Positions 41,369 to 49,150 of a stretch of 64,000 nucleotides of DNA are shown piece by piece. Under the pieces are notes generated by a model. That model saw only the letters and a list, made by a program, of their open reading frames with translations, was not told where the DNA came from and searched no databases. Every line of letters begins with the position of its first letter. Position 1 is the stretch's first letter. Origin of the DNA: an uncultured Prevotellaceae bacterium (GTDB lineage Bacteria; Bacteroidota; Bacteroidia; Bacteroidales; Bacteroidaceae); assembly GCA_902776545.1 (NCBI GenBank), contig CACYQO010000002.1:1-64000 (forward strand), given 5' to 3'. Both the position numbers and the translations under genes were made by a program.

Positions 41369-42544
41369 ATGATACAACCAGCAGATAGATTAAGTTTGGT
41401 ACAAGAGTACTATTTCAGTAGGAAATTGAAGGAAGTGGCCCAGATGAATGCCGAGGGCAAGGATATTATCAGCCTCGCTATCGGCAGTCCCGATATGCCG
41501 CCGTCCAAGCAGACCGTAGAGAAACTTTGTGAGGTGGCGCACGATCCCAATGCCCATGGCTATCAGATGACAGTGGGAACGCCGGAACTGCGTGAGGCGA
41601 TGGCTGGATTCTACAAGCGCTGGTACAATGTTGATCTGGATGGTAAGACCGAGGTGCTGCCGCTGATCGGCTCGAAAGAGGGTATCCTGCATGTCACCCT
41701 CGCCTTCGTTAATCCTGGCGATGCTGTCTTAGTCCCAAATCCTGGCTATCCTACCTACACCTCTTTATCAAAAATCTTAGGTGCCAACGTCGTTTACTAC
41801 AACTTGAAGGAATACAACGGCTGGCAACCGGACTTCGACCAGTTAGAAGAAATCATAAAGTTCAAAGCTCAAAGTTCAAAGTTCAAACTCCTTTGGACCA
41901 ATTATCCCAATATGCCGACGGGTGGCAATGCCCGAATGGAGACTTACGAGCGATTGGTGAAGTTTGCCAAGGACCATCATATCGTTGTTGTGAATGACAA
42001 CCCCTATTCGTTTATTCTGAATGAGCATCCAATCTCGCTGTTGCAGATTCCAGGGGCTAAGGACTGCTGTATCGAGTTCAACTCGATGTCGAAGAGTCAT
42101 AATATGCCAGGTTGGCGTGTGGGAATGTGCCTCACCAACGCACAGTTCATCCAGTGGATCATGAAGATTAAGAGTAATATCGATAGCGGTACCTTCCGGG
42201 GTATCCAGTTGGCAGCTGCTGAGGCCCTTCAGAACGATGAGGCTTGGCATCGCGAATTTAATATCGAGACCTACAGCCACCGTCGCATGTATGCCGAGCA
42301 GATCATGGATGTCTTAGGCTGTACCTATGATTCGAATCAGGTGGGTATGTTCCTTTGGGGTAAGATTCCTGAGCAATACGCCGATGTCGAGGACTTGACC
42401 GAAAAAGTCTTGCACGAGGCCCGTGTATTCATCACCCCAGGTTTCATCTTCGGTTCCAACGGCCAGCGCTACATAAGAATATCGCTATGTGCTAAGGAGG
42501 ACAAAATACAACAGGCATTAGACAGAATAAGGAATATATTTTAG
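41369..42544 (+). CDS. PLP-dependent aminotransferase, probably aromatic/aspartate type, with an in-frame repeat insertion
   Basis: A fold-type I class I/II aminotransferase of 391 residues. The segments include LAIGSPDMPP, VLPLIGSKEGILHV, NPGYPTYTSLSKILG, and NSMSKSHNMPGWRVG with the PLP lysine. Its place between pheA and tyrA suggests that it aminates phenylpyruvate and hydroxyphenylpyruvate, though related enzymes include LL-DAP aminotransferase. Residues about 162-173 (IKFKAQSSKFK) are encoded by a TTCAAAG repeat and interrupt the otherwise conserved stretch leading to LLWTNYPNMPTGG. Confidence 0.88.
   Translation: MIQPADRLSLVQEYYFSRKLKEVAQMNAEGKDIISLAIGSPDMPPSKQTVEKLCEVAHDPNAHGYQMTVGTPELREAMAGFYKRWYNVDLDGKTEVLPLIGSKEGILHVTLAFVNPGDAVLVPNPGYPTYTSLSKILGANVVYYNLKEYNGWQPDFDQLEEIIKFKAQSSKFKLLWTNYPNMPTGGNARMETYERLVKFAKDHHIVVVNDNPYSFILNEHPISLLQIPGAKDCCIEFNSMSKSHNMPGWRVGMCLTNAQFIQWIMKIKSNIDSGTFRGIQLAAAEALQNDEAWHREFNIETYSHRRMYAEQIMDVLGCTYDSNQVGMFLWGKIPEQYADVEDLTEKVLHEARVFITPGFIFGSNGQRYIRISLCAKEDKIQQALDRIRNIF
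41851..41887. repeat. in-frame copy of the TTCAAAGCTCAAAG repeat
   Basis: AATCATAAAGTTCAAAGCTC and following CAAAGTTCAAAGTTCAAA units match the intergenic copy at 41327-41367. It encodes IKFKAQSSKFK within the aminotransferase. Confidence 0.75.
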
Positions 42545-42553
42545 ACAGAAGGA

Positions 42554-42632
42554 CATAAGAACATAAGGGCTGCGCATAAAAAATATGTTCTTTTGTTCTT
42601 ATGTCAAAAAATAAAGAGTTCTTATGTCAAAA
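42554..42632. repeat. inverted-repeat element between aminotransferase and DAHP synthase genes
   Basis: GACATAAGAA (42554-42563) pairs with TTCTTATGTC (42598-42607), with inner GAACATA/TATGTTC. An extra single arm GTTCTTATGTC follows near 42620. It could act as a processing hairpin or partial terminator in the operon. Confidence 0.7.
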
Positions 42633-42663
42633 AAGGAAAATGAATATGTAAATTATGTAAGAT

Positions 42664-43728
42664 ATGGAATTAGATTTAGCACCACTGAATTTACCGAGTG
42701 ACAATGAACGTCCCTTCGTCATTGCAGGCCCTTGCTCTGCAGAGACAGAGGAACAAGTGATGACTACCGCCCGTGAGCTGGCGATGAAAGGCTGCCACAA
42801 CTTCCGTGCCGGTGTGTGGAAACCTCGTACCAAACCTGGTGGCTTCGAAGGCCACGGAGAGCCTGCCCTCGCTTGGCTCGCCCAGGTGAAGAAAGAGACG
42901 AAGATGCTTGTCGCAACCGAGGTGGCCACACCAGATCATGTAGAACTGGCCCTGAAGTATGGCATCGACATCCTTTGGATTGGTGCCCGTACCTCTGCCA
43001 ACCCCTTCGCCATGCAGGCTATTGCTGATTCACTGAAGGGTGTGGATGTACCCGTATTCGTGAAGAACCCTGTGAATCCTGACATCGAACTCTGGATTGG
43101 AGCCTTGGAGCGTATCAACCAGGCCGGCATCAAGCGCTTGGGTGCCATCCATCGCGGCTTCTCCAGCTATGAGCAGAAGATCTACCGTAATGCGCCGATG
43201 TGGCAGATTCCCATCGAGCTGCGCCGTCGTATCCCGGAACTGCCGCTGATCAGCGACCCTTCGCACATCGGAGGCCGTCGTGAACTGATTGCGCCGCTCT
43301 GTCAGCAGGCGATGGACCTCGGCTTCGACGGCCTGATCATTGAGAGCCATTGTGATCCTGACAAGGCTTGGAGCGATGCCAAGCAGCAGGTGACACCTGA
43401 TGTGCTCGACTATATCCTGTCTCTGCTCGTCATCCGCGATGAGCATACGATGGTGGAGGGTATCTCCCAGTTGCGTAAGCAGATTGATGAACTCGACAAC
43501 CAGCTGATGGATCTCTTGGCCAAGCGTATGAAGGTGTGTCGTGAGATCGGCCAGTACAAGAAGGAGCATAACATGACCGTGCTGCAGGCCAATCGTTACA
43601 ATGAGATTCTGAACAAGCGTGGTGCCCAGGGTTCGCTCTGCGGCATGGATCCTGAATTCGTCGCCCACGTCTTCGAGAATATCCACGAAGAGTCCGTCCG
43701 CCAGCAAATGGAGATTATCAATAAATAA
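42664..43728 (+). CDS. bifunctional DAHP synthase / chorismate mutase (type II)
   Basis: The 354-residue protein starts with a KDO8PS-like DAHP synthase domain: FVIAGPCSAETEEQV, FRAGVWKPRTKPGGFEG, DILWIGARTSANPF, and LISDPSHIGGRRELIAPL. Residues about 262-350 form an AroQ-type chorismate mutase (LRKQIDELDNQLMDLLAKRM, then CREIGQYKKEHN). It makes DAHP at the pathway entry and also prephenate from chorismate. This coupling is common in Bacteroidetes and explains why PheA and TyrA here lack their own mutase. Confidence 0.94.
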   Translation: MELDLAPLNLPSDNERPFVIAGPCSAETEEQVMTTARELAMKGCHNFRAGVWKPRTKPGGFEGHGEPALAWLAQVKKETKMLVATEVATPDHVELALKYGIDILWIGARTSANPFAMQAIADSLKGVDVPVFVKNPVNPDIELWIGALERINQAGIKRLGAIHRGFSSYEQKIYRNAPMWQIPIELRRRIPELPLISDPSHIGGRRELIAPLCQQAMDLGFDGLIIESHCDPDKAWSDAKQQVTPDVLDYILSLLVIRDEHTMVEGISQLRKQIDELDNQLMDLLAKRMKVCREIGQYKKEHNMTVLQANRYNEILNKRGAQGSLCGMDPEFVAHVFENIHEESVRQQMEIINK

Positions 43729-43732
43729 TTAT

Positions 43733-43795
43733 AGGCACGAATTTCACGAATTAACGCGAAAAAAATAATTCGTGTAAATTCGCGTAATTCGTGCC
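43733..43795. repeat. GGCACGAATT inverted repeat between DAHP synthase and tyrA
   Basis: GGCACGAATTTCACGAATTA and AATTCGTGTAAATTCGCGTA plus ATTCGTGCC form a near-perfect long stem with an A-rich loop. It fills almost the whole gap between the two genes. Confidence 0.8.
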
Positions 43796-43812
43796 AAGAT
43801 TAAATAGAAGCA

Positions 43813-44607
43813 ATGAAAATATTAGTAATGGGTGCAGGGAAGATGGGAAGTTTCTTCATCGACCTGCTGAGTTTTGAGCATGAAGTTGCGGTATTCGAAC
43901 GCGATCCTATGAGGATGCGTTTTACTTACAACTGTCAGCGCTTTACCTCTTATGATGAGATCCGTGAATTCAAACCTGAGTTGCTGATCAATGCCGTCAC
44001 GTTGAAATATACCATCCCTGTGTTCAAGGAGGTAATCCCTTATCTCCCCAAGGAGTGCATCATCAGCGATATCGCCTCTGTAAAGACGGACTTGAAGGAG
44101 TTCTATGAGTCAACAGGCATGCGCTATGTCTCTACCCATCCGATGTTCGGTCCGACGTTCGCCAACCTCCAGCAGCTTTCAGAGGAGAACGCCATCATCA
44201 TCAGCGAGGGTGACTACATGGGACGCATTTTCTTCAAAGACCTCTATCAGAAGCTGGGACTCAATATCTACGAGTACACCTTCGAGGAGCATGATAAGAC
44301 GGTGGCTTACTCGCTGTCAATCCCCTTCGTCTCGACCTTTGTCTTTGCGGCTGTCATGAAGCATCAGGATGCACCTGGTACCACCTTCAAGCGCCACATG
44401 CGGATAGCCAAGGGCGTGCTGAACGAGGATGATTATCTCTTGCAGGAAATCCTCTTCAACCCTTATACCCACGACCAGGTCAGTCAGATCCGTACGGAGT
44501 TGAAGGAACTTTTAGAGATCATCGACAACAGGGATGCTGATGGTATGAAGGGTTATCTGACGAAGATCCGTAATAATGTCAAACGCGACATTGAGATCAA
44601 GCAGTAA
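43813..44607 (+). CDS. tyrA: prephenate dehydrogenase TyrA
   Basis: A 264-residue enzyme with an N-terminal Rossmann fold (MKILVMGAGKMGSFFIDLL), ISDIASVKTDL and STHPMFGPTFANL, the conserved H-P-M-F-G-P motif of prephenate dehydrogenases. There is no ACT or chorismate mutase domain. It oxidises prephenate to 4-hydroxyphenylpyruvate. Its position after the DAHP synthase/mutase gene completes the Tyr branch in this operon. Confidence 0.93.
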   Translation: MKILVMGAGKMGSFFIDLLSFEHEVAVFERDPMRMRFTYNCQRFTSYDEIREFKPELLINAVTLKYTIPVFKEVIPYLPKECIISDIASVKTDLKEFYESTGMRYVSTHPMFGPTFANLQQLSEENAIIISEGDYMGRIFFKDLYQKLGLNIYEYTFEEHDKTVAYSLSIPFVSTFVFAAVMKHQDAPGTTFKRHMRIAKGVLNEDDYLLQEILFNPYTHDQVSQIRTELKELLEIIDNRDADGMKGYLTKIRNNVKRDIEIKQ

Positions 44608-44617
44608 TGATTATTAT

Positions 44618-44701
44618 GGCACGGATTACACTGCTCTCTTTTGAGAGACACTACTTCTGGGGTATGATGATAAAGCCGTGTTAATCCGTGTAATCCGTGC
44701 C
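44618..44701. repeat. GGCACGGATTACAC inverted repeat between tyrA and the EamA gene
   Basis: Perfect 14-bp terminal inverted repeats, GGCACGGATTACAC and GTGTAATCCGTGCC, bound an 84-base unit with an inner CTCTC/GAGAG hairpin. It ends nine bases before the next start codon. Confidence 0.85.
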
Positions 44702-44710
44702 TAATACAAT

Positions 44711-45697
44711 ATGAAGTATCACTTTGTAGCTTTTATAACGGTAGCCATTTGGGGCAGCACCTTTGTTTTTACGAAGATGCTGCTTCAGGCTGGCCTCTCT
44801 CCAGCGCAGATCTTTACCCTTCGCTTCATCATCGCCTACGTCCTCCTCTTATGCTATTCGTTTCTGCGTCATAGAGTATCTTTTTCCCCTCCTAAGTTAG
44901 GAGGGGTTAGGGGTGGTCTGAACAAGCGTTGGTTCTGCCGCTCTTGGCGTGATGAACTCCTGATGATTGCCCTTGGCATCACGGGCGGTTCCCTCTATTT
45001 CCTGACGGAGAACGCGGCGATGCTCTTCACCACAGCGACGAACACCTCGCTCATTGTCTGCTCCTGTCCGCTCTTCGCCATGTTGCTCTTTGCCCTGTTC
45101 TTCCGACAGTCAGAGAAGATCACACGCCTCCAGGCTTTTGGCTCGCTGGTAGCCTTTTTAGGTATGGCCGTTGTCGTGCTCAATGGTCACTTTGTGCTCC
45201 ATCTATCGCCCCTTGGCGACCTGCTGGCCTTTGGCGCCTGTCTCTGTTGGGCAGTCTATAGCCTGTTGATGAAGGCTGCGGTTAGTGGCTATTCCTCACT
45301 CTTCATCACCCGCAAGGTATTCATCTACGGCCTCCTCACCATTATACCTTATTACATATTAGTGCCCTCCGAAGCCAGCATCTTCATATCTCCCTCCTCT
45401 TTCCTCTTTCCACTTTCCACTTTCCTCAATCTCCTCTTCCTGGGAGTCGTCGCCTCGATGCTCTGTTACCTCACCTGGAACTGGGTCATCGGCAAACTCG
45501 GTCCTGTCATCGCGACGAACTGGGTCTACTTCAATCCCATCACCACCATTCTCTTCGCCTGGTGGCTGCTCGACGAGAAGATCACCATTTGGTTCCTTCT
45601 CGGCTCTGCTCTCATCCTTATGGGCATGTATCTTGCTGACAGGCAGAAAAGTGAAAAAATGTCCACTAAGAACACGAAAGACACAAAAAAAACTTAA
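44711..45697 (+). CDS. EamA/DMT-family transporter with repeat-derived segments
   Basis: A 328-residue protein with ten membrane helices in two EamA halves (VAIWGSTFVFTKMLLQAGLS; WNWVIGKLGPVIATNWVYFN). In an aromatic operon it may export aromatic compounds or amino acids. Three segments are repeat-derived: FSPPKLGGVRGGL near residue 60 (a CCCCTCCTAA palindrome), SPSSFLFPLSTFLN near 225-238 (CTCTTTCC words), and the last about 15 residues (STKNTKDTKKT), encoded by the left arm of an inverted repeat that also supplies the stop codon. Confidence 0.88.
   Translation: MKYHFVAFITVAIWGSTFVFTKMLLQAGLSPAQIFTLRFIIAYVLLLCYSFLRHRVSFSPPKLGGVRGGLNKRWFCRSWRDELLMIALGITGGSLYFLTENAAMLFTTATNTSLIVCSCPLFAMLLFALFFRQSEKITRLQAFGSLVAFLGMAVVVLNGHFVLHLSPLGDLLAFGACLCWAVYSLLMKAAVSGYSSLFITRKVFIYGLLTIIPYYILVPSEASIFISPSSFLFPLSTFLNLLFLGVVASMLCYLTWNWVIGKLGPVIATNWVYFNPITTILFAWWLLDEKITIWFLLGSALILMGMYLADRQKSEKMSTKNTKDTKKT
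44886..44920. repeat. in-frame palindrome CCCCTCCTAA-G-TTAGGAGGGG in the EamA gene
   Basis: Perfect 10-bp inverted repeat with a one-base centre (44886-44906), followed by TTAGGGGTGGTCTG. A degenerate inverse copy is nested in the MBOAT element A (30917-30957). Confidence 0.8.
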
Positions 45698-45724
45698 TTT
45701 CGTGTACTTCGTGCCTTTAGTGGA
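45662..45724. repeat. TCCACTAA inverted repeat overlapping the 3' end of the EamA gene
   Basis: TCCACTAAGAACACGAAAGA pairs, with interruptions, with TTTCGTGTACTTCGTGCCTT and TAGTGGA. The left arm is coding and the stop codon lies in the A-rich loop. It may also work as the operon terminator. Confidence 0.75.
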
Positions 45725-45735
45725 TAAAAATGTGG

Positions 45736-45743
45736 TATCTTTG
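45736..45743 (+). promoter_or_regulatory. -7 box for the first SpoIIE phosphatase gene
   Basis: TATCTTTG followed by CACACTGACA lies 29 bases before ATG 45773. The -33 site coincides with the end of the inverted repeat before it. Confidence 0.7.
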
Positions 45744-45772
45744 CACACTGACACATTATAAATTAAGGATAT

Positions 45773-47845
45773 ATGAGCAAAAATATACTTTGCAGTTTGA
45801 CTCTGGTGGGGACGATCGCCGTCACCTTATTCCTGTCAGGATGTGGAGGCGACTCCAAAGAACAGGAAAGGCAGCGCAGAGAAGCGGAAGACATGGTGTA
45901 CAAGGCCTATTTGGACAAGGACTATCCGCGCATCATAGAACTTGTGGACAGTTTTAAACCGCTGGGAAGTTTCTCCGAGGGCAAGGCCTACTACTGGTTG
46001 GGCTACGCCTACGACCGCCTCATGCAGAAACGCATGGCGGAGCTCTACTGGAAGACGGGTATCGCCGCAGTGGAGAACTCTACCGACGACGAAGACGTGC
46101 GGGTGTATGCCGGTATTACTAACCGCCTGACGGGTCTTTTCACTACATGGACTGAATATGAAGCCGCCCTGAAAGTCGCCATACCTGCTACAGAACGGCT
46201 GAAAAGCCTTGGGCGCGACACGACCAGCGAATACACCAACATGCTCATTTATATCGGTTGTGCTCAGAGCCGTTTCGGATTGAAAGAGGACAAGAACAAC
46301 AAAAGTCTGGAAGAAGCCTATAGTGCCCACCTCGACAACATCAGGAGACACCCGCATGCCATCAGTTACCGCGATGCCATCGTGGGCGTGATTAACATCT
46401 GCTATAACTTTCTGGAAATGGCCGACTATGAGAAGGCCGAACTATGGCTTGGGCGCATGGGCCAGCTGATTGACGGCTATGAGAAGCAGGCTGACGCACG
46501 CTCCGACTATGCCGAAAAGCAGCGGGCACGCTACAACATCTATCTGGCCAGGGCCTTAGAGGGACTGGGCCGCCGGGACGAAGCCGCCGAGGCCTACAGG
46601 CTGTTCTGCCAATCGGAATTCTTCAAGACGGCAGAAGGCAAGATACTGGCCAGCGACTATCTGCGGCTGGCAGGACGGTGGCAGGATGCCGCCGACAATT
46701 TTTCCAACCTGAACACGCTGATGGAAGAACAAAATGTCGGCTATTCGCTTGAGAATATACAAAAAATGCTGCTTAAGAAGTTTGATGTGAACCGACGTGC
46801 TGGCAGGATGGACTCGGCGAATGCTGTCAGCATGGAGATTATAGAGCATCTTGATTCGGCCATTACCCAAGCGCGCCGAGCCGATGCCATAGAGCAGGAG
46901 GCTGTACACAAGAAAGAACTGGAGATGACTGCCGAGAACGAGCGCAACGTGCGCAATCGCCACATCGGCCGAATCATTGGCATGACAACAGTCATCGTTT
47001 TCCTCCTCATCTACATCATTGTGCGCCACCGCATGGGAGTCCGTCTTAAGAAAGCCCACAACGCCCTGCAGACGGCCTACGACCAATTGGAAGAAACCAC
47101 CACCGCCAAGGAGCGCATGGAGAGTGAACTGCGCATTGCCCGCGACATTCAGATGTCGATGGTGCCCAGCGTATTCCCGGAAATTGACGGCCTCGACATG
47201 TATGCCTCGATGACACCCGCCAGGGAGGTGGGCGGCGATCTGTATAACTTCCTCCGGAAAGGCGACAAGCTTTATTTCTGCATTGGCGATGTCAGCGGAA
47301 AGGGTGTGCCTGCTTCGCTTTTCATGACTTTGGCCACTCACGGATTCCTGTCGCTGGCCTCGACGGGGAGAAAACCTGCCGAGATAGCCACTCGCATGAA
47401 TGCCGAACTATCGATTAACAACGAGATGGGCATGTTTGTCACCATGTTCATCTGCATGTACGACCTGAAACAGGGACGGCTGGAATACTGCAATGCCGGG
47501 CACAATCCACCCATCATCGGCAATGCCGAAGGACAATACACCTTCCTTGACGTCAAGGAGACCAATGCCCCCATCGGATTATGGCCAGACCTGGAATATG
47601 TGGGCGAAGAGATGAACTTGCCCAGCAACAGTATGATGCTGCTCTACACCGACGGTCTGAACGAGGCAGAGAACCGCCAGCAAGAACAATATGGTGAGGA
47701 CCGCATCATCCAGCTGATGACGTCGCATGCTTCTCTTAGTACGCGCGACATGATTGAGGCCCTCAAGGCCGACACCGACCAGTTCCGTGACGGCGCCGAG
47801 CAAAACGATGACCTCACCATGCTGGCCTTCAGTTTTACTTCTTAG
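45773..47845 (+). CDS. TPR-containing membrane SpoIIE-type protein phosphatase
   Basis: The 690-residue protein starts with a lipobox-like LSGCGG (C24). TPR-like helical pairs follow from about 30 to 370 (AYYWLGYAYDRLMQKRMAEL), then one membrane helix near 398-420 (IIGMTTVIVFLLIYIIV), a coiled coil (YDQLEETTTAKERMESELRI) and a SpoIIE/PP2C domain (IGDVSGKGVPASLFM, LLYTDGLNEAEN, NDDLTMLAF, the metal-binding Asp positions). It is probably a sensor whose periplasmic TPRs control cytoplasmic dephosphorylation of an anti-sigma-factor antagonist. No partner genes lie nearby. Confidence 0.9.
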   Translation: MSKNILCSLTLVGTIAVTLFLSGCGGDSKEQERQRREAEDMVYKAYLDKDYPRIIELVDSFKPLGSFSEGKAYYWLGYAYDRLMQKRMAELYWKTGIAAVENSTDDEDVRVYAGITNRLTGLFTTWTEYEAALKVAIPATERLKSLGRDTTSEYTNMLIYIGCAQSRFGLKEDKNNKSLEEAYSAHLDNIRRHPHAISYRDAIVGVINICYNFLEMADYEKAELWLGRMGQLIDGYEKQADARSDYAEKQRARYNIYLARALEGLGRRDEAAEAYRLFCQSEFFKTAEGKILASDYLRLAGRWQDAADNFSNLNTLMEEQNVGYSLENIQKMLLKKFDVNRRAGRMDSANAVSMEIIEHLDSAITQARRADAIEQEAVHKKELEMTAENERNVRNRHIGRIIGMTTVIVFLLIYIIVRHRMGVRLKKAHNALQTAYDQLEETTTAKERMESELRIARDIQMSMVPSVFPEIDGLDMYASMTPAREVGGDLYNFLRKGDKLYFCIGDVSGKGVPASLFMTLATHGFLSLASTGRKPAEIATRMNAELSINNEMGMFVTMFICMYDLKQGRLEYCNAGHNPPIIGNAEGQYTFLDVKETNAPIGLWPDLEYVGEEMNLPSNSMMLLYTDGLNEAENRQQEQYGEDRIIQLMTSHASLSTRDMIEALKADTDQFRDGAEQNDDLTMLAFSFTS

Positions 47846-47881
47846 TGACTTCCACAAAATTACATAATTTTACTTAAAAAC

Positions 47882-47912
47882 TTGCTTTCCACTTTATTTT
47901 TTTGTATCTTTG
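47882..47912 (+). promoter_or_regulatory. promoter of the candidate structured RNA
   Basis: TTGC at 47882 and TATCTTTG at 47905-47912 have the right spacing. The predicted start falls within a few bases of 47917, the first base of the RNA closing helix. Confidence 0.7.
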
Positions 47913-47916
47913 TGGC

Positions 47917-48056
47917 ATGATCGGGCGAGATAGAGAATAGATGATAGCAAGTTTTCGTGAGGAGACGGCTCGGGGCAGACGGTTGGACGCCCCGAGCCGT
48001 CTGTTCGTTTGCCCTGCGCCACCCAATGGTCCGTCTATAGGCTACATCCCGATCAT
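47917..48056 (+). ncRNA. candidate structured RNA, rod-like, about 140 bases
   Basis: The outer helix ATGATCGGG (47917-47925) pairs with CCCGATCAT (48048-48056). Inside it are short helices ATAGA/TCTAT (47930, 48034) and GCAAG/TTTGC. The apex is a perfect 14-bp GC-rich stem, AGACGGCTCGGGGC (47963) with GCCCCGAGCCGTCT (47989), and a 12-base loop. The rod with internal loops recalls 6S-like RNAs, but I see no sequence match that proves it. It could instead be the 5' leader of the small gene at 48257. Confidence 0.5.
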
Positions 48057-48256
48057 ATTAACTCATTCTCCCTCTTTGATTAATATATTCTCCGTTTTTG
48101 CTTAAGACGTCACGCCAACAGTCTATAAGCAAAGATTCGTGGGCACAGGTGCCAGCTCATCATCCCCCGCCCGTTATCGGGAGACACTTCAGAATGACGA
48201 ACTCGGCGAAACCGTGTAGTTAATGATAACAATAAAACAAATACAAACATAACATT
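48057..48256 (+). other. untranslated stretch with small hairpins before the 54-residue gene
   Basis: No coding frame was recognised. GGCAC-AG-GTGCC (about 48141-48153) and CCCG-TTAT-CGGG (about 48171-48182) can form small hairpins. The last 40 bases are A/T-rich, as is usual before Bacteroidetes start codons. Confidence 0.4.
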
Positions 48257-48421
48257 ATGATTAAAAAGAAGGATTATCAGAAACCGACGATGAAGGTCGT
48301 TCTGATGAGACAAAGATGTCACATCCTCACAGGAAGCATACAAGGTAAAGCAGGAATGCAGTACTACACCATCACGAGAGACAAAAACGATCAAAACGAA
48401 GACGTTGACTGGGAATGGTAA
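48257..48421 (+). CDS. small Prevotella-type protein (54 residues)
   Basis: ATG 48257 to TAA 48421. The start MIKKKDYQKPTMKVVLMRQR, then CHILTGS, matches a family of short proteins abundant in Prevotella (K-x-x-Y-x-K-P-T-M-x-V-V ... C-x-I-L-x-G-S), often found next to surface-protein or regulator genes. It ends in an acidic/aromatic tail (DVDWEW). The function is unknown. It has no signal peptide. Confidence 0.8.
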   Translation: MIKKKDYQKPTMKVVLMRQRCHILTGSIQGKAGMQYYTITRDKNDQNEDVDWEW

Positions 48422-48446
48422 TGAACCAACTAAAACGAAGTAAGCA

Positions 48447-49130
48447 ATGAAAATTTCGATTAAGAGAGAGCAGAACGATGCTTGTATCGGTTCTGCCGAA
48501 CGTGAGAAATTTGGAACAAAGTTCAAAAAGACTTATAGATTTCTTTCGCTGGCCGCCCTCGCATTGGTGGGCGCAGTAATGACCGGTTGTTCGAGCGAAA
48601 ACAACATCATCGACGAGCCGCAGCAGCCGACAAACAATCAGCCGGCAAACAAAGACAACATAGTAACACTAACCACGACCGTGAGGAAAGCAAAGAGATT
48701 CTTTTTGGTAGCACTGACGGTGATGTGTGCCATCACCGTGCAGGCACAGGTGAAGGTGTGTATGAACTACGACGACTTCAAGGCCGACAAGTGGAAGCCC
48801 TACACCGACCTGATTGAGGGCAAAGAACCTGACACCTGCCGTGTGAAGTACGACGGTATTATTTTCCTGGCTACTGACCTGCTGTTGACCAACAACGACC
48901 TGATGGAGCACCATGTCCTGTATCTGATTGACAAGGAACCGAACGCGAAAGGCAAGATCGTCATGACGCGCATCAACGACCAGTTCATGGAGCAACTGTT
49001 GCGCGACGACCCTGTGACCTTCGAGCAGTATTATGGTCGCGGTAAGAAAGGAACCCGCCAGTCGGCAGCCAACATTCTGCCCATCTTGGTAAAGAAAGGA
49101 CTTATCCAAGACTACCATCATAAGGAATAG
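48447..49130 (+). CDS. chimeric lipoprotein-like protein with two secretion signals
   Basis: Residues about 27-79 look like the start of a Prevotella fimbrillin-like lipoprotein: YRFLSLAALALVGAVMTGCS with lipid-anchor C48, then NIIDEPQQPTNNQPANKDNI, then TLTTTV. Immediately after, KAKRFFLVALTVMCAITVQA is a complete second signal peptide, followed by an unrelated about 125-residue domain (KVCMNYDDFKADKWKPYTDL to LVKKGLIQDYHHKE). The likely origin is a deletion joining the 5' end of one gene to a second exported-protein gene in frame. The first 26 residues are also not family-like. Localisation of the product is hard to predict. Confidence 0.65.
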   Translation: MKISIKREQNDACIGSAEREKFGTKFKKTYRFLSLAALALVGAVMTGCSSENNIIDEPQQPTNNQPANKDNIVTLTTTVRKAKRFFLVALTVMCAITVQAQVKVCMNYDDFKADKWKPYTDLIEGKEPDTCRVKYDGIIFLATDLLLTNNDLMEHHVLYLIDKEPNAKGKIVMTRINDQFMEQLLRDDPVTFEQYYGRGKKGTRQSAANILPILVKKGLIQDYHHKE

Positions 49131-49150
49131 AAGCCTTTCATATCCAAGTC

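Noticed and set aside
46556..47341. 261-codon minus-strand frame inside the first SpoIIE gene
   Set aside because: Antisense to conserved SpoIIE and TPR sequence, with no start context or motifs.
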